This document shows positions 32,340 through 44,960 of a stretch of DNA of 64,000 bases, piece after piece. Source of the DNA: Oehlia diaphana (taxonomy: Eukaryota > Glomeromycota > Glomeromycetes > Glomerales > Glomeraceae); contig QZLH01000020.1 in assembly GCA_003833135.1 (NCBI GenBank), forward strand, positions 126,513-190,512. Reading direction: 5' to 3'. Both the position numbers and the translations under genes were made by a program. Under the pieces are notes generated by a model that was given only the letters and a program-made list of their open reading frames with translations, searched no databases and was not told the DNA's origin. Every line of letters starts with the position of its first letter. Position 1 is the stretch's first letter.

Positions 32340-32500
32340 TCGCTAATGGACCAATCAAATCACGGAATTTAAACATATGTTCGCGATTATTAATTATTAA
32401 GTTTACTATTTTGTGTCAAATCGGATAATATTTAAGGTCTCCTTTTTCAAGAGCCAGACCTTTTCTTTTTATATAGTATTAAAAACAAAAAAAAAAAAAA
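32340..32500 (+). promoter_or_regulatory. CCAAT-containing promoter of membrane-protein copy A
   Basis: GGACCAATCAAA at 32348-32359 lies about 150 bp upstream of the ATG. The paralogue has TGACCAATCAAA about 190 bp upstream of its ATG (37241-37252). Two AGCCAATTAA sites also occur further upstream of copy A (about 32193 and 32237). Shared CCAAT boxes suggest a conserved promoter; this is inference from motif position. Confidence 0.4.
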
Positions 32501-34281
32501 ATGTTGCCCGATTTATTTAAAAAACCGCAAAAAGCTGAACATGAAAATGAACATTCTTTTGTTCTGTGGCTTAGGAAAATCATTATTATCATATTTTTAA
32601 TGATCCTAGCAGGGTCCTTTGCAGTAATGTGTGTTAGGATGTCTAAAGAGAATCCATCAATCAGCACTACATTTACATCAATAGACAGTGTACTGGCCCC
32701 ATCCATTTATTTGTCATTTGCTTATGATTTTAACATCTCCTGTTACATTTATTATGATTATGCAGGAAGTAAGTTTGAATTATTGGATTAAATTGTTTTA
32801 TTATTAGCTTTGTTCAATTCCAGATCAGATTGTAATTATTTATCATTTAGTATTGAACAGAGCTATTATATCACATTATGTTTAGCTAACTCAAAATATT
32901 TCATATTTCATAAAGAAAATGACACCAGTTGTGACGAATATGTTACACAGCCAGAAAATACTGGTGATAAAGATTACCCTTATGGCGGAAACTTTTCACC
33001 GAAAAAAGTCAAATTGACAAGATACGATGATATTGGACCGTATTTCGTTTATCTTGATATAAATATAATAGATCCAACATTTAATAACTTAACTGACTCG
33101 TTTTTTAGAATGAATTTATATGATCCAGGTTTTTTTTTTTCTTTTTTTTTATAAAAAATGGTCTTAATTATATTTTACTTTGATAATAATTATATTTTTG
33201 TAATAATTAAATAGAAAATGATTATGTTATATATAATATTAAGAGTATGAATAAGATAAAAAGTGGATCAATGACTCCATTTGAGGAATCACTTTTTTAT
33301 ATGAACAAATACACTTTAACTGGAGGTTATGTAAGTTTATTTATATTAGAAAAAAAAAAAAATTGGTAAACATATTTTATTAAATGAACAATAGTTATAT
33401 AAATTAGGATTCTCTAAAAAAATCAGAAGAATTTTGAGTAAACCAATCTTGTCTTATATTGGATTTCCATCAGATTATGATTCAAAAGCATATATGGAAT
33501 CAAATATACGTAAGAATCCTACGAGTAAAAAATTATTCAATCTTCTTTTAAATACTGATGTTATTTTTGTTGTTTTTGTGCTGTTAATTAATTATAGAGA
33601 GTGTCCCAGCAGCATCTTTAAACGCAACACATTTAAGAGTGCGTCTTAGTCCACGGAACTTTATTTTAGAAGAGGAACAAGAACAAAGGTAAAAACCATC
33701 GATTTAATGCTTCACCCATAAGTTGTAACTAACATTTTTTTTTTAAAACTTACTCATATGTACATGTACATCAAAAGGAACGAAAATGTAAGTAAATTAA
33801 CATACAGTAATTGTCATTCGCAAATGATCATCGTATTCACGTACAAATTCGGGATTTAACAGATATTAGCCGCAGTAGGAATTATCGCGGCATATTATAG
33901 CTCGATTGTCTTTATTTACGTCTTCTTGTTCGGTAATATTTTTTTTTTTTTTTTTTCAAATTAAATTATCATGTAATAAGATTTGTTTAAATCGAAAAAA
34001 TTTTAGGCGTCGATTCAATGAAGCCATGGGGTTTAATTCATAGCGGATGCTGCGGAATACCAACATTTGTCGATCAAGATGATGAACAAAGTGAACAAAA
34101 TAAACAAAATGAACAAGTAGTACTTAACATAGAAAGTATGGATGAAAGAGTTAAAGAATTGGAAAAACTCTTAAAATGTATTGTTAATGACACCAGAAAG
34201 AACCGCAGCAACAGTAACAAGAATCACAATAGCAGCGGCAGTAGCATTTACAGCAATGATAACGATAAATTAGATGTTTAG
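32501..34281 (+). CDS. Two-TM membrane protein of unknown family, copy A
   Basis: Eight exons: 32501-32768, 32916-33128, 33215-33330, 33395-33509, 33598-33688, 33778-33787, 33863-33932, 34007-34281. Total 1158 nt, 385 aa, phases consistent. Exon 6 is only 10 nt. Layout: short basic N-terminus; TM1 (about 24-46); a region of about 220 residues with YGGNFSP, DPTFNNLT and two conserved Cys (the NISC and DTSCDEY contexts) that could form a disulfide; an EEEQEQR segment; TM2 (about 272-295, GIIAAYYSSIVFIYVFLFG); then MKPWGLIHSGCCG and a Ser/Asn-rich tail. The TM pattern suggests both ends are cytosolic with the middle outside or luminal. I do not recognise the family. Copy C at 37430-39186 is the same gene by exon count, phases and sequence. 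Confidence 0.8.
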
Positions 34282-37200
34282 ATTTATTATTAATATTGAT
34301 AGCACTTGTATAAATACGATAATGATATAAGTTTATATTATATGAGATTATTTAATTATTTAGCATAATTTATTGTATATACATTATATATTATATATAA
34401 AATATAAAATAAAAATAAAATAAATAAAAAATTGTAATAAAGAAGCTTTTGATTAAAATTACCTTTATATTGAACATGACAATTTTTTATGAATTTATAA
34501 CTTCGAACCATACATTTACTCGACCATAAGATATGACTTCTCATTCATGTAATACTAAAAATACTAAAGATCGAATATTTTATTAAATTGTACAACTTTA
34601 CGCTATTCATGGCTAACTTTTTTAAGATATTATTAGTCTATTATATTACCTAAAAATGAGTCGTGTGTAACATAAACACGATTTTCTTGCGAGATCTAAA
34701 TTAGAGATAAAAATCACGATATAATTAAGTTACAATATATGTAGTATTTAACTAAACTTTATAGCTGCAAATTTAGTATAACTTGATGTCTTGATCTAAT
34801 AGATGAATTTATAAACAAGTTCCAAAGTTGAACAAGTTAATTAAATATCTTCGATGGCATAGAATTGTTCCAAAATTAGCTAAATTAATTAATACGCGAG
34901 GCTATAATTTAACGTGACATCCATTGACTTCGTCGCTTATATCTCCTTTTAGTTGTAACGGTTTCCTCAATGTTTAATACGAATTTCAAAGTTCGTAAAA
35001 TTGCAATTTATTAATTCTGTAGTAAAAATTGTGTTATTCTACACTTTTGCATATTCATCTTTTATTTCTTTGTCATAATCATCATCTTCCTTATTTCTTT
35101 ATCATTTTCTTCATTATCTAAAATCATTTTATACATTAATACATTAATACAATCCAAGTAGTAACTAATAAAACATTTAAATTTAGAAATATTTTGTTAA
35201 AAATTTCAGGAATTTATAAAAGAAAATAATTAATAAAGAGGGTAAAAGGAGTACATTAGTGCCAATAAATTCTGTAATAATATCAATATAAAATGCGTTA
35301 TCTTATCACAACATTTTTTGAAACTACTTAATATAATTCAAAATCAAATTTACTGGAAATAGAATAGAAATTAAGTTTAGATTTATTAATATAATCCAAC
35401 TTATCAGTTATTGCTTTATTCAGATAACTATTATTTGACAACGCATTATGCAGTATATGCAAAATGGATTTTCATAATTAATTTGTACTTTAGGGGAAAA
35501 GGTTTCGGTACAGATACAAATTACAAACAGATATGATCATGAGAATTTTTAATTAAATAATAAAATAAGTTCATTTTTTGAACATGTATTTTAATACAAG
35601 TTTTACTAAATCTATTACTAAATATTACAATTATAATGGAATTTGAGAAATTGGATGTTTCAACTTTCATGTCATACCCATAAATTGGATTCGGGAAATT
35701 GGTGTTTAACAGTATGGGAAATGGACATTCGGAAAATTGACTGGAAAAAGGTACAATCACTATAAAAAAAAAAAAAATTCTGGAAAAAACTCCGATAAAT
35801 GATCATTATTCCGAAGAAACTCAGACACGTGATCATTTTTCTGAAAAATTTTTTTGTCAAAAATAAAACGCATTCGGGAAATCGTACTGTACTCTCGAAA
35901 TCAATATCATTTTCCTATTTTAAGACTAAATTTTTATCTAGTTGGCGCTCGAACCCTACGTGCATCGTGCATATTCTTTCAAAATTAAAATTTTTTTTTT
36001 TTTTTGTTATAAACCATTCAAAATCAGAATTTGAATCCGAATTTGGAAACGGACCGAAATGCCATCAAGAAGTTTCATTGGTGTACTACATCATCTTCAT
36101 GTGCAGGTACGGACATCAGTTCGTTACACTTCGGACTAACATATGTCCCGAACTTAATTATGATTAATAATTAAGGTTGATGTTTTTCACCTTACAAACA
36201 AACAAAAAAAAAATAAAATATGATTTGACTAAGAAATTACAAAAAAACTGAAATGAATCTTTGTTATAATTATAATTGTACTATATTAATTTAAGTGAAA
36301 TCTGTTGTATTAAGAAAGCTAATGAAAATCCAGCGACCATTTTTACATTAATTGTGTACTTGGTCAATCATTCAATTATTTTTTGTTTATAGTTTTAACA
36401 TTTCTTGTTGGATTCATCGCATTTATGTTTATTCAAAGGAATTTTAGGATTCGAGTCAATCCAACCATGAAGTGCTATACATAATAGATGTTGTGGATTT
36501 ATCTCCTAACACGGAAGAAATATCAAAGAGTTAAAAATTTAGCAAACTTCAAATTTTCTTATTGGTAATGTTATAGACACTTCCTTATTACAACTTAGTA
36601 GCCAAGGGGAAGGACGTTACGTTTGTCCTTATAAAGTAGATCCACTGCAGCAGGACAGGAGCAGAGAGAGACCACCATAGGAAACATAGGAAATAGCAGC
36701 AACAATAGCATAAACAGTGACAAAAGCAACAATAATAACTATGTCTATAATATACAGAATATTTGATGTTACAAACTGTCTTATTGAATAAGAACCAGTA
36801 TCAGCGTAGCTGTTTTGGGACGATAAATTTTGTTTGCAACTCTGATCTTCAAAAACAAAATTAATAAAATTAATGATATTGTATATTGATTATTTTAGCC
36901 AATTGTCATTTATTAAATTATTTTAAAACCACTTTCTATTTGTAACAAAGTTTAAGAATATTAATTCCAGTATAATTATTATTATAAATTACATCATGGT
37001 ATATAAATTATCAGGACAATAAAAGATAATCATTTGTAATCATTGGTAATAAATTTTTTTGCATTTTCTCAGATTTTCATTACAACCATTTAAAGCGTCG
37101 TCATCTTTAAATATTACATTGAAATACATTAAATATAAATAAACATAATATATTATTGGATGGGATAATTTGAACATCCTGTTTGATCGCTAATAATTGA

Positions 37201-37429
37201 TTGATATGCATGATTATATTAACTCTTTAAAAACATCGAATGACCAATCAAAAAATTATTTATTTAACGTTCGGCATCCCATCCCAGTTAAATTCTAATT
37301 TATTAGTTATTCCGGATTTATTGACTATCTAAACCCGAGTGAAGCTATCGTTATTTAATATTTGGTGTGACAAATATGTATATATAAAGTCATCGACTTC
37401 CGCTTCATATTGGGAATGAATAAAAAAAG
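34282..37429. other. Intergenic region between the two membrane-protein genes
   Basis: AT-rich, with a decayed third copy of the family's last exons (36395-36775, separate entry). Around 35690-35890 there are several near-repeats of a TCGGGAAATT/ATTCGGAAAATTG type and two TGATCATT segments, probably an old mobile-element remnant. No intact gene seen. Confidence 0.45.
36395..36775 (+). pseudogene. Relic of a third membrane-protein copy (last exons)
   Basis: The stretch starting TTTTAGGATTCGAGTCAATC (about 36443) aligns with the exon-8 acceptor and start of copy C (TTTTTAGGGGTCGACTCAAT, 38851). It continues through ATGTTGTGGATT, GACACGGAAGAAATA-like and GTAATGTTATAGACACTTCC equivalents to the same AGCAACAATAG-type Asn/Ser tail. 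Stop codons and frameshifts break it, and exons 1-5 are not visible. The segment just before it (about 36395-36440) resembles the TM2 exon. Confidence 0.7.
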
Positions 37430-39186
37430 ATGATTCGTGACTTAATAAAAAAACCGAGAAAAACTGAACATGAATCTATATGGAAGCTCAGACGAGCTGT
37501 TATTGTTGTATTTTTAATGATCTTAGTGGGGTCCTTTGTGGTAATGAGTATTAGAATAGCTAGAGAAAATCCAACAATCAGCACTACTTTTGCATCAGTA
37601 AATAATGTACTCGCACCATCAATTTATTTATCTCTCCCTTATAATTTTAACATCTCTTGTCAGATATATTACGATTATAATGGAAGTAAGTATAAATTTT
37701 TTAATATTAGGATTAGTTCACAAAGTATAACTGACTCAAATATTTCAATAGCAAACGATACCAGTTGCGACGAATATATTACACAACCAAAAAGTACTGA
37801 TGACAGCGATTACCCTTATGGTGGAAACTTTTCACCAGAAGGAATCGAATTGACAAGATATGACGATACTGGTCCATATTTTGTCTTTCTTAATATAAAC
37901 ATAACGGACCCTACATTTAATGTTTTAACCGAACCATTTTTTAGGATGACTTTATATGATTCAGGTTCTCTTTATACTTATATATAAAAGTAATCCTTTT
38001 TATGTTTTTCATATTTTAATTTTTTTTTTAATTTTTTTGAAATGATTATGACAATAAATAATAGATGATGGTTTGTCTGACTTTGAGAGAATAAATAAAA
38101 AAAAAAGTGATTCTCTGATTTCCCCATTTGAAGAATCTCTTTTTTACTTAAACAAATACACTTTAACAGGAGGTTATGTAGGTATACTTGCAATCATTAT
38201 AATAATATCAATAATTTTTCGTTAAATAATTCATTTAAAAAAAAAATGATAGTTCTATAAGTTAGGATTCTCTAGAAAAATCAGAAAAGTTATAAGACAT
38301 CCATTTTTGTCTTTTATCGGTTTTCCATCAAATTACCTTCATATACCTTACATTGAGTCAAACATACGTAAGAAATTAAGAATATTTATTTTTCATTATG
38401 TATGCAATATATGCATTTAAACACAGATGTTGTTTTTGTGTTGTTAATTAACTATAGAAGGTGTCCCGGCGGCATCTTTAGATGCGACTCGTTTAAAAGT
38501 ACGTATTAGTCCACGAGATTTTATTGTAGAAGAGGAACAAGAGCAAAGGTAAAAACCATCCGTTCATAAAATTAACATTCATTCATGAGTTGAAGCTAAC
38601 ATTTTTTTTAAACATACTCACATGTACGATTTAAATAATAAGGAACGATACTGTAAGTTAAATAAACATACATTTCAATTACAAATATTGTAATAATCAT
38701 ATTCACGAAATTTAATAGATTATAGGCGCATTAGGAGTTATTGCTGCTTTTTATAGTTCGGCTGTCTTTATTTATGTATTTTTGTTTGGTAAGATTTTAT
38801 TTTGTTTGAATTACTAGTTCATCATGTAAATTATTATTTACTCAAGAAGATTTTTAGGGGTCGACTCAATGAAACCATGGGGTGTTATACATGATGGATG
38901 TTGCGGATTCAAAAGATTCAAAAGAGAATCCGTAGAGATACTAGCATGGGAGAGTTCACCTGACACAGAAGATATAGATAGAAGAGTCGAGGCATTAGAA
39001 AAATTCAGAGATTTTCTTAGAGGTAATGTTGTCGATGCTTCGTTACCAAAATATGGTAGTAGGAGAAGCAGAAGAGGAAGAAAGGGTCGCTACAATAAGT
39101 TCAACAATAACAGAAACAATAGTATTAACAGTGATAGCAATGACACCATCGATAGCAATGTCGAAATCACAATATATGAGAAGTAA
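37430..39186 (+). CDS. Two-TM membrane protein of unknown family, copy C
   Basis: Eight exons: 37430-37685, 37752-37964, 38065-38177, 38253-38367, 38458-38548, 38643-38652, 38719-38788, 38858-39186. Total 1197 nt, 398 aa. Exons 2, 4, 5, 6 and 7 have exactly the lengths of copy A (213, 115, 91, 10, 70 nt). Intron 1 is 66 nt, has no stop in frame, and could be retained, adding 22 residues. TM1 about 23-43, TM2 about 267-289; conserved NISC and DTSCDEY cysteines and SMKPWG after TM2. The tail is longer and more basic than copy A (RRSRRGRKGR) before an Asn-rich stretch. Function unknown; a lineage-specific family is the likely explanation. Confidence 0.8.
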
Positions 39187-40540
39187 AGTAGACATATTCA
39201 AATTTATTATTATTTTGGTGTTTCAAATTAAAAAGTGTATACCAAAAAATTGTTAATCTCTAATCCTAAATTAAAATTTAGGTAAATTCATAATTATTAG
39301 ATAAACTGATCAAGTAAAAATTAATAATTGGTTTAGTTTACTTGCATATATCGTTACTAATCATTTATCCTTTGATTATATAAATGTGTTGTAATGGTCG
39401 CATAAGTGCTTCATTTCAGTATCCATGGTTTTTTATTTGACATATTTAATGTGGTTACAAATATTATTAATAATATTAGTGATTTACATACATCATTGCC
39501 TGATTAAATAAAATTTAATTTAATATAATGCATATATTTATTTTTATTACATATACCATTATTGTCCATTGGCTAAATATAGTAACCATTACTTTTTTTC
39601 ACGTGTTTAAGCGAGGAGACTTAGTAATGGATTAGTAACGGTAACGATTATCAAAATTTGTTAAGGTTTTTTATTAGGAAATTAATAGGTTTCGGAATAC
39701 TGTTACAACAGAGCATCGATGACATTATTGATCTTTCGAAGTTTTAGTAATTTTAGTAAAAAGTTTACTGAAATTATTTCGTTGAAACCTCTGCAAATCT
39801 CGCATTCATTTCACCGACAATCATTTCATCGACAAGGGAATTTAGGATTAGAGTTAGGGTTAGGTAAGAAAATTAGGATTATGATAAGGAATTAGAGGTT
39901 AGGACAAGGTTAGGGTAAGTGGATTAGGATTTTAAACCTGTCTCTGTCGGTAAAATGATCATGACAGTGAAATTATTGTCATAAAGCATCTGTGAAATGA
40001 TTCCAGACCCCATATATTAAATAATCGTAATTATTAATTGATATTTAAACTGAATAAAGCTTTGATAATGACGCTTTGTTTTTGTAAAATTATTAGATGA
40101 ATCATGTTTCTTATCTGTTATGATATTAATTAAACTATTGTTTATTCTTGGCAACAATTGATCCATACCATTTATGGTATATATAATACGATTTTTAATG
40201 GGTGTAAATCTTATGATATTTTATATTTTTCAAAATGGTATTATAAATTCCTTTCAAAAGCGTTAAAAAAAACAAACAGACACGAAGTTTGTTTTAAACG
40301 TAATCATAAATTACGTACGTACATGCGCCAGAATACAATCTAGATAAAAGATAATCTTAAATTTTTTAATTTGTGATAAAAATATATTAAGGTATTATCT
40401 AACTATAAGAAACTAATTCATTAAAGGTAAATCTAATTGCATAATGTTTATGTCACAGATATTTTTATGCAATATAATAAACACACCACCGACCAAAAAT
40501 TTCCCGTCCAAGAAAAACTTTTTTTCATTTCTATTGAAAA
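39187..40540. other. Intergenic region with telomere-like patch
   Basis: No gene. At 39841-39932 there is a run of TTAGG/TTAGGG-like units, bracketed by imperfect inverted repeats (39808-39834 and 39945-39973); see separate entry. A minor plus ORF near 40158-40343 has no family support. Confidence 0.45.
39808..39973. repeat. Inverted repeat enclosing degenerate TTAGGG-like units
   Basis: Left arm ATTTCACCGACAATCATTTC... (39808-39834) and the reverse complement of the right arm (39945-39973, ATTTCACTGTCATGATCATT...) agree at most positions. Between them lies a G-rich tract with two exact TTAGGG hexamers and many TTAGGA, TTAGAG or TAAGG variants. It may be a non-autonomous element whose interior is simple sequence, or an internal telomere-like patch. 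Confidence 0.45.
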
Positions 40541-41709
40541 ATGAGTCAACCATTACTTTCAAAATCGTCTCCCAATCAACAATATGAGGCAATACCTGAT
40601 AATAGTCAACATGTAGAAAATCACTTCGAATCTCCCGAAATTATTAGGGATATAGTTTTAGGATTAAGTGATGGGTTAACGGTATGATATTAATTAAATT
40701 GTCACCAAAATAATTGTTAATTGTTAATTATCAATTTTGGATATATGTACATTTTTTCTTTTTTATTAGGTCCCATTTGCCTTGGCGGCCGGATTATCTT
40801 CTTTGGGAGATTCTCGTGTTGTTATTATTGGAGGTTTCGCCGGTACGAATAAATAATAATGAAATTCTTCTAATTGTAAACGACTAAAAAAAATTTTTTT
40901 TTTATTTATTTAAAAAAGAGCTTATTTCCGGTTCACTTTCAATGGGATGTGGAGGATATTTAGCAGCGAAATCCGATTTAGATCATTATGATACCGAAAG
41001 ACGTCGTGAAGAATGGTAAAAAAAAAAATTTCTTTTAAAAAGAATTTTAAAAATTTTAGTGATATAAAAAAAAAAAAATCATTTTGTAGGGAAGTAAAAA
41101 ATTGTCTTAATGCAGAAATTCAAGAAATAGTCGGTATATACATTTTTGTTTAATTTGTTGTTTAATTATATCATTTTGTTATGTATAATAAATTTTTTTT
41201 TAACACAAAAATGCTTTTATAGATATATTATCACCTTATGGATTAGATGAAGTAACTGTATCACCAATTATTGAAAAGTTAAAAAATAATCCCGAAAAAT
41301 TTGTCGATTTTATGATGAAATTTGAGTTAAATCTTGAAAGACCCGACCCTTCTCGTTCTTTGGTAAAAAAAAAAAAAAAAAAATTTAAAATAATTCGTAA
41401 AAAATATATTATTAAAATTTTAATATATGTATATTATATATTTTATAGAAAAGTGCTTTTACGATTGGAATGTCATATTTCATTGGGGGATTGGTCCCCT
41501 TAATACCATATTTCTTTATGGATGATACGACTTACGCTTTATTAGTTAGCAGCATTATTACAATATTTTGTTTGGTTATATTTGGATTTGTTAAAGCGGT
41601 ATACACATCTCCTAATAATGCAGTATCAAGCGCAGTACAAACAGCATTTGTAGGTGCTTTGGCAGCAGCTGCCGCTTACGGTGGTGTAAAATTAGTCGAA
41701 GGTTTGTAA
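40541..41709 (+). CDS. CCC1: Vacuolar iron/manganese transporter, VIT1/CCC1 family
   Basis: Six exons: 40541-40681, 40770-40842, 40919-41015, 41090-41133, 41223-41362, 41449-41709. Total 756 nt, 251 aa, phases consistent. The first TM holds the family signature RDIVLGLSDGLTVPFALAAG, followed by GGFAELISGSLSMGCGGYLAAKS, a cytosolic helical Glu-rich stretch (ERRREEWEVKNCLNAEIQEI) that binds metal in plant VIT1, and three C-terminal TM helices (SYFIGGLVPLIPYF ... AYGGVKLVEGL). Members move Fe2+ or Mn2+ into vacuoles in exchange for protons, protecting cells from metal excess. Length and topology (five TM) match the family. Substrate preference cannot be read from the sequence. Confidence 0.92.
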
Positions 41710-42830
41710 AATATTTCGATTTCTTTTTATTAAGATTTGATGATTTTGTTGACTAAAAGTTTTTTTTTCCATATATATAGTATGGAAAAAATAATGTTTT
41801 ATTTCAAATCTAAATCATTTTTCTTGATATAAATAAATATCACCTACACTTAATAATAATTTCATTCTCAAGATCTAAATAAATTTTTTATATATATACA
41901 ATATATATATATATTTTTTAAGATAAATGAATATCACTTAAATAATAATTTAATTCTCTTTCAAATTCATTTTAATAAAAGAGTTTATAAATCAACATTC
42001 AGTAATTATTCAATAATGTTTAAAGAACAAATATCAAGGGATAAAAAACAATAAATAATTGATTATTAATAAATCCGCCTCGTAGATTACACGAGACCCC
42101 TGCTTTTTGGCTTATTTTAATTTGCTAAAATTTTTTTTTTTTTTTGTTGAAGGGTTTGAAGGATACGTTTCTATTCTATGAAACATAAAATTGTATATTC
42201 TTATATACTGTATATCACATAAATATTATGCTAATTTAGAAGGAAGAATTCATCCTAAAGAAAAAGTATTTGTCCTAAATTTCGTAATAAACCGTACTTT
42301 TTGCGGTATGTAAGTACCTCTTTTTATACAATGCTTATTTTTTCAGGGGTGCTTGCTATCCGCAAAAAAATGATAATTCAATATAAACAATTATCAATTG
42401 CGCTCCAAAACGCATAAAGAAGAAAAAAATGACATTGAATTCATATTTAACAAGAGTCTCTATAGTTTCCAGAATGTCTGTGTGTTCATGTGTGAAAGCT
42501 TAAGAGTTTCTTGGAATTTTATGATCATTCCTCTCGCTTCAACTCATAAATTATGCTAGTTCTTCTGGCTCTATAAAAAGAATTTCCCAGAATTTGCCAT
42601 ACGGTTTATTCTTAATTGAAGCCCATCAACGTTTGATAGAAAACTATGAAAAAAACTTACAAAAAAATGATCACCCAGCAATTTCGGAATAAATGCATTG
42701 TTTGTACAACATTAATCACTTATAAATTAAGTCGATAACCTTTTTTTTTTAATTTAGTCTGTTTAATTAATTTTTTAACGATTTATTTTATTATATAGAT
42801 ATTATACTTTTTTTTATTACTTTTAAGAAA
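41710..42830. other. Intergenic region
   Basis: 1.1 kb between two plus-strand genes. It contains a (TA)n tract around 41890-41920 and a T-rich stretch close to the next start codon. No other structure noted. Confidence 0.45.
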
Positions 42831-44960
42831 ATGACAAATCCAACAGATATTCCAATTTTAAAATCAAAAGTTATTAAAGATGAAGGTTATGATAAAAATT
42901 ATAAGGAAATGCTTTCAATGATATCTACATTAAATGATAGATTATCTAAAGCAACAGAACAAGGAGATGAAAAAGCAATAAAACAACATTTGAAAAGAGG
43001 TCAATTATTAGTTCGTGATAGGATTGACCTTTTATTAGATGAAGATTCTCCTTTTTTAGAATTATGTCCATTAGCAGGATGGAATCAAAAAGATATGACA
43101 TTAGGTGGATCAATTGTAGCAGGTATAGGATTAGTTTGTGGTGTAGAATGTTTAATAACTGGAAATGTACCAACATTATTTGGAGGATCATCAAATGAAA
43201 TTAGTGTGGCAAAAGGTGCAAGAATAGCAGCAATTGCTAAAGAAAATAATTTACCATTTATACAATTAATTCAAACAGGTGGTGCAAAATTAGATCAACA
43301 ATCTAAAGTATTTCATCCAGGTGGTGGACAATTTCGTATGTTAGCTCAAAGAACAAAATTAAATTTACCAACATGTAGTGTAGTATTTGGTAGTAGTACA
43401 GCAGGTGGAGCTTATACACCTGCTTTAAGTGATTATATTATCATGGTAAAAAATCAAGCTCAAGTATTTCTTGGTGGTCCTCCTCTTGTACAAATGGCAA
43501 TAGGTGAAAAGGTTGATGCTGAAAGTTTAGGTGGTGGTGATATGCATAGTAGAAAATCTGGTGTAAGCGATCAATTAGCTTTAGATGAACATGATGCTAT
43601 TAAAAAAGCAAGAGAATTTATTGGTAGATTGAATTGGCAAAAGAAGGGGAAAATTCCTGTTACTCATCTTCTTCCTAAAATTGAGGAACCTTTATATGAT
43701 ATTGGTAAATATAATTGAAAAGAAAAAAAAAATAATTATTTTTTCAAAAAATTTATGTGCAAGAAGGCACAAGTACGCGATAATTTTTTACCACAATTTT
43801 TTTTGCTTTCTTCTGCATGAAAAAAAATCTATCGAATTATTTATTTTATTTATGTAACATACCATTTATTAATACCTGAATTTATTTATTTATTATTTTT
43901 TTTTTAAAAAAAAAGATGAATTACTTGGAATCGTTTCTACAAATATTAGAATCCCTTTTGATGCTAATGAAGTTATTACTCGTATAGTTGATGGTTCAAG
44001 ATTTATGGTTTTTAAACCACTTTATGGACCAAATATTATTACAGGATGGGCTTATATTCATGGTGAATTTTATGATATAATGAGAGAAAAAAAGGGAAAT
44101 TACTTAGTTGATTAATTAATTGATTTGTTTTCAGGATTTCAAGTGGGTATCATTGCAAATAATAATGTTATATTTATGCAAGAAGCTAATAAGGCCACAC
44201 AATTTATAAGATTATGTAACATGATGTAAGTGAAAAATTTTAATTATTTGAATTTGGATATTTATATTATAATTTTTTAAAAATTCATCATCATTTTTTT
44301 TAGGAATATACCTCTCCTTTTCCTTCAAAATACCACAGGATTTATGGTAGGAAAGGAATATGAAGAAAAAGGAATTATAAAAGCTGGTACACATTTCGTT
44401 AATGCTGTAAGTAATAGTCAAGTACCTGCTATTACAATTATGATGGGAGCTTCTTATGGTGCTGGTAATTATGCTATGTGTGGTAGAGCTTATAATCCAA
44501 GGTAAGATGATACATTTATATAAATAAATAAATATATATATATATTATTAATTGAAAATTTTTTTGTAGGTTTTTATTTTCTTGGCCAAATAGTAAATGT
44601 TCTGTTATGGGACCTGATCAATTAATTGGTGTTATGGATATTATTATGAGAGAAGCTGCCGATAGGTAAGTTACTAATAAATTTTTGTTTCTCTTTTTTT
44701 TTTTAATTAAATATTTATAATCTTGTTTTAACAATAATAGAGTTGGTAAACCAGTTAATGAGAAATTAGTAGCAGAAAGGAACAAAGTGCTTCGATCGAT
44801 AGTAGAAAATGAATCTGATGTTTATTGGACAAGTTCAAGATTATTAGATGATGGTATAATTGATCCTAGAATGACTAGAGTCATATTGGGATTTTGTTTA
44901 AGTATTGTCTATAACGAAAAAGTTGAAGGTGGTAATCTGGCTGGTGCAAGTAGAATGTAA
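42831..44960 (+). CDS. Acyl-CoA carboxylase beta subunit, methylcrotonoyl-CoA carboxylase type
   Basis: Six exons: 42831-43704, 43916-44062, 44135-44225, 44304-44501, 44570-44665, 44741-44960. Total 1626 nt, 541 aa, phases consistent. It spans the whole carboxyltransferase fold: N-half with [25 protein letters not shown] start, [51 protein letters not shown] and [19 protein letters not shown]-half with [47 protein letters not shown] and [12 protein letters not shown]. Such subunits transfer carboxyl from biotin to an acyl-CoA; methylcrotonoyl-CoA (leucine breakdown) is the closest guess, geranyl- or propionyl-type cannot be excluded. No biotin-carrying alpha subunit is in the window. The N-terminus [13 protein letters not shown] is not a typical mitochondrial presequence. 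Confidence 0.88.

Larger units (their letters stand above)
29301..32500. other. Gene-poor intergenic region
   Basis: 3.2 kb downstream of Argonaute. Two related segments about 150 bp apart (29655-29700 and 29800-29845) share the core AATGAGACGAATCYAATGA; the first forms a near-perfect palindrome TCGTCTCAATGAGACGA. One short ORF (30702-30926) is listed separately. Otherwise AT-rich with no support for genes. Confidence 0.4.

Noticed and set aside
35935..35975. tRNA-like T-arm (GGGTTCGAGC on the minus strand)
   Set aside because: No matching acceptor, D or anticodon arms can be folded around it, so there is no tRNA.
37686..37751. Treating the in-frame 66-nt stretch in membrane-protein copy C as coding
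   Set aside because: The paralogue has a true, stop-containing intron at the same point and phase, so splicing is the better model, though retention cannot be excluded.
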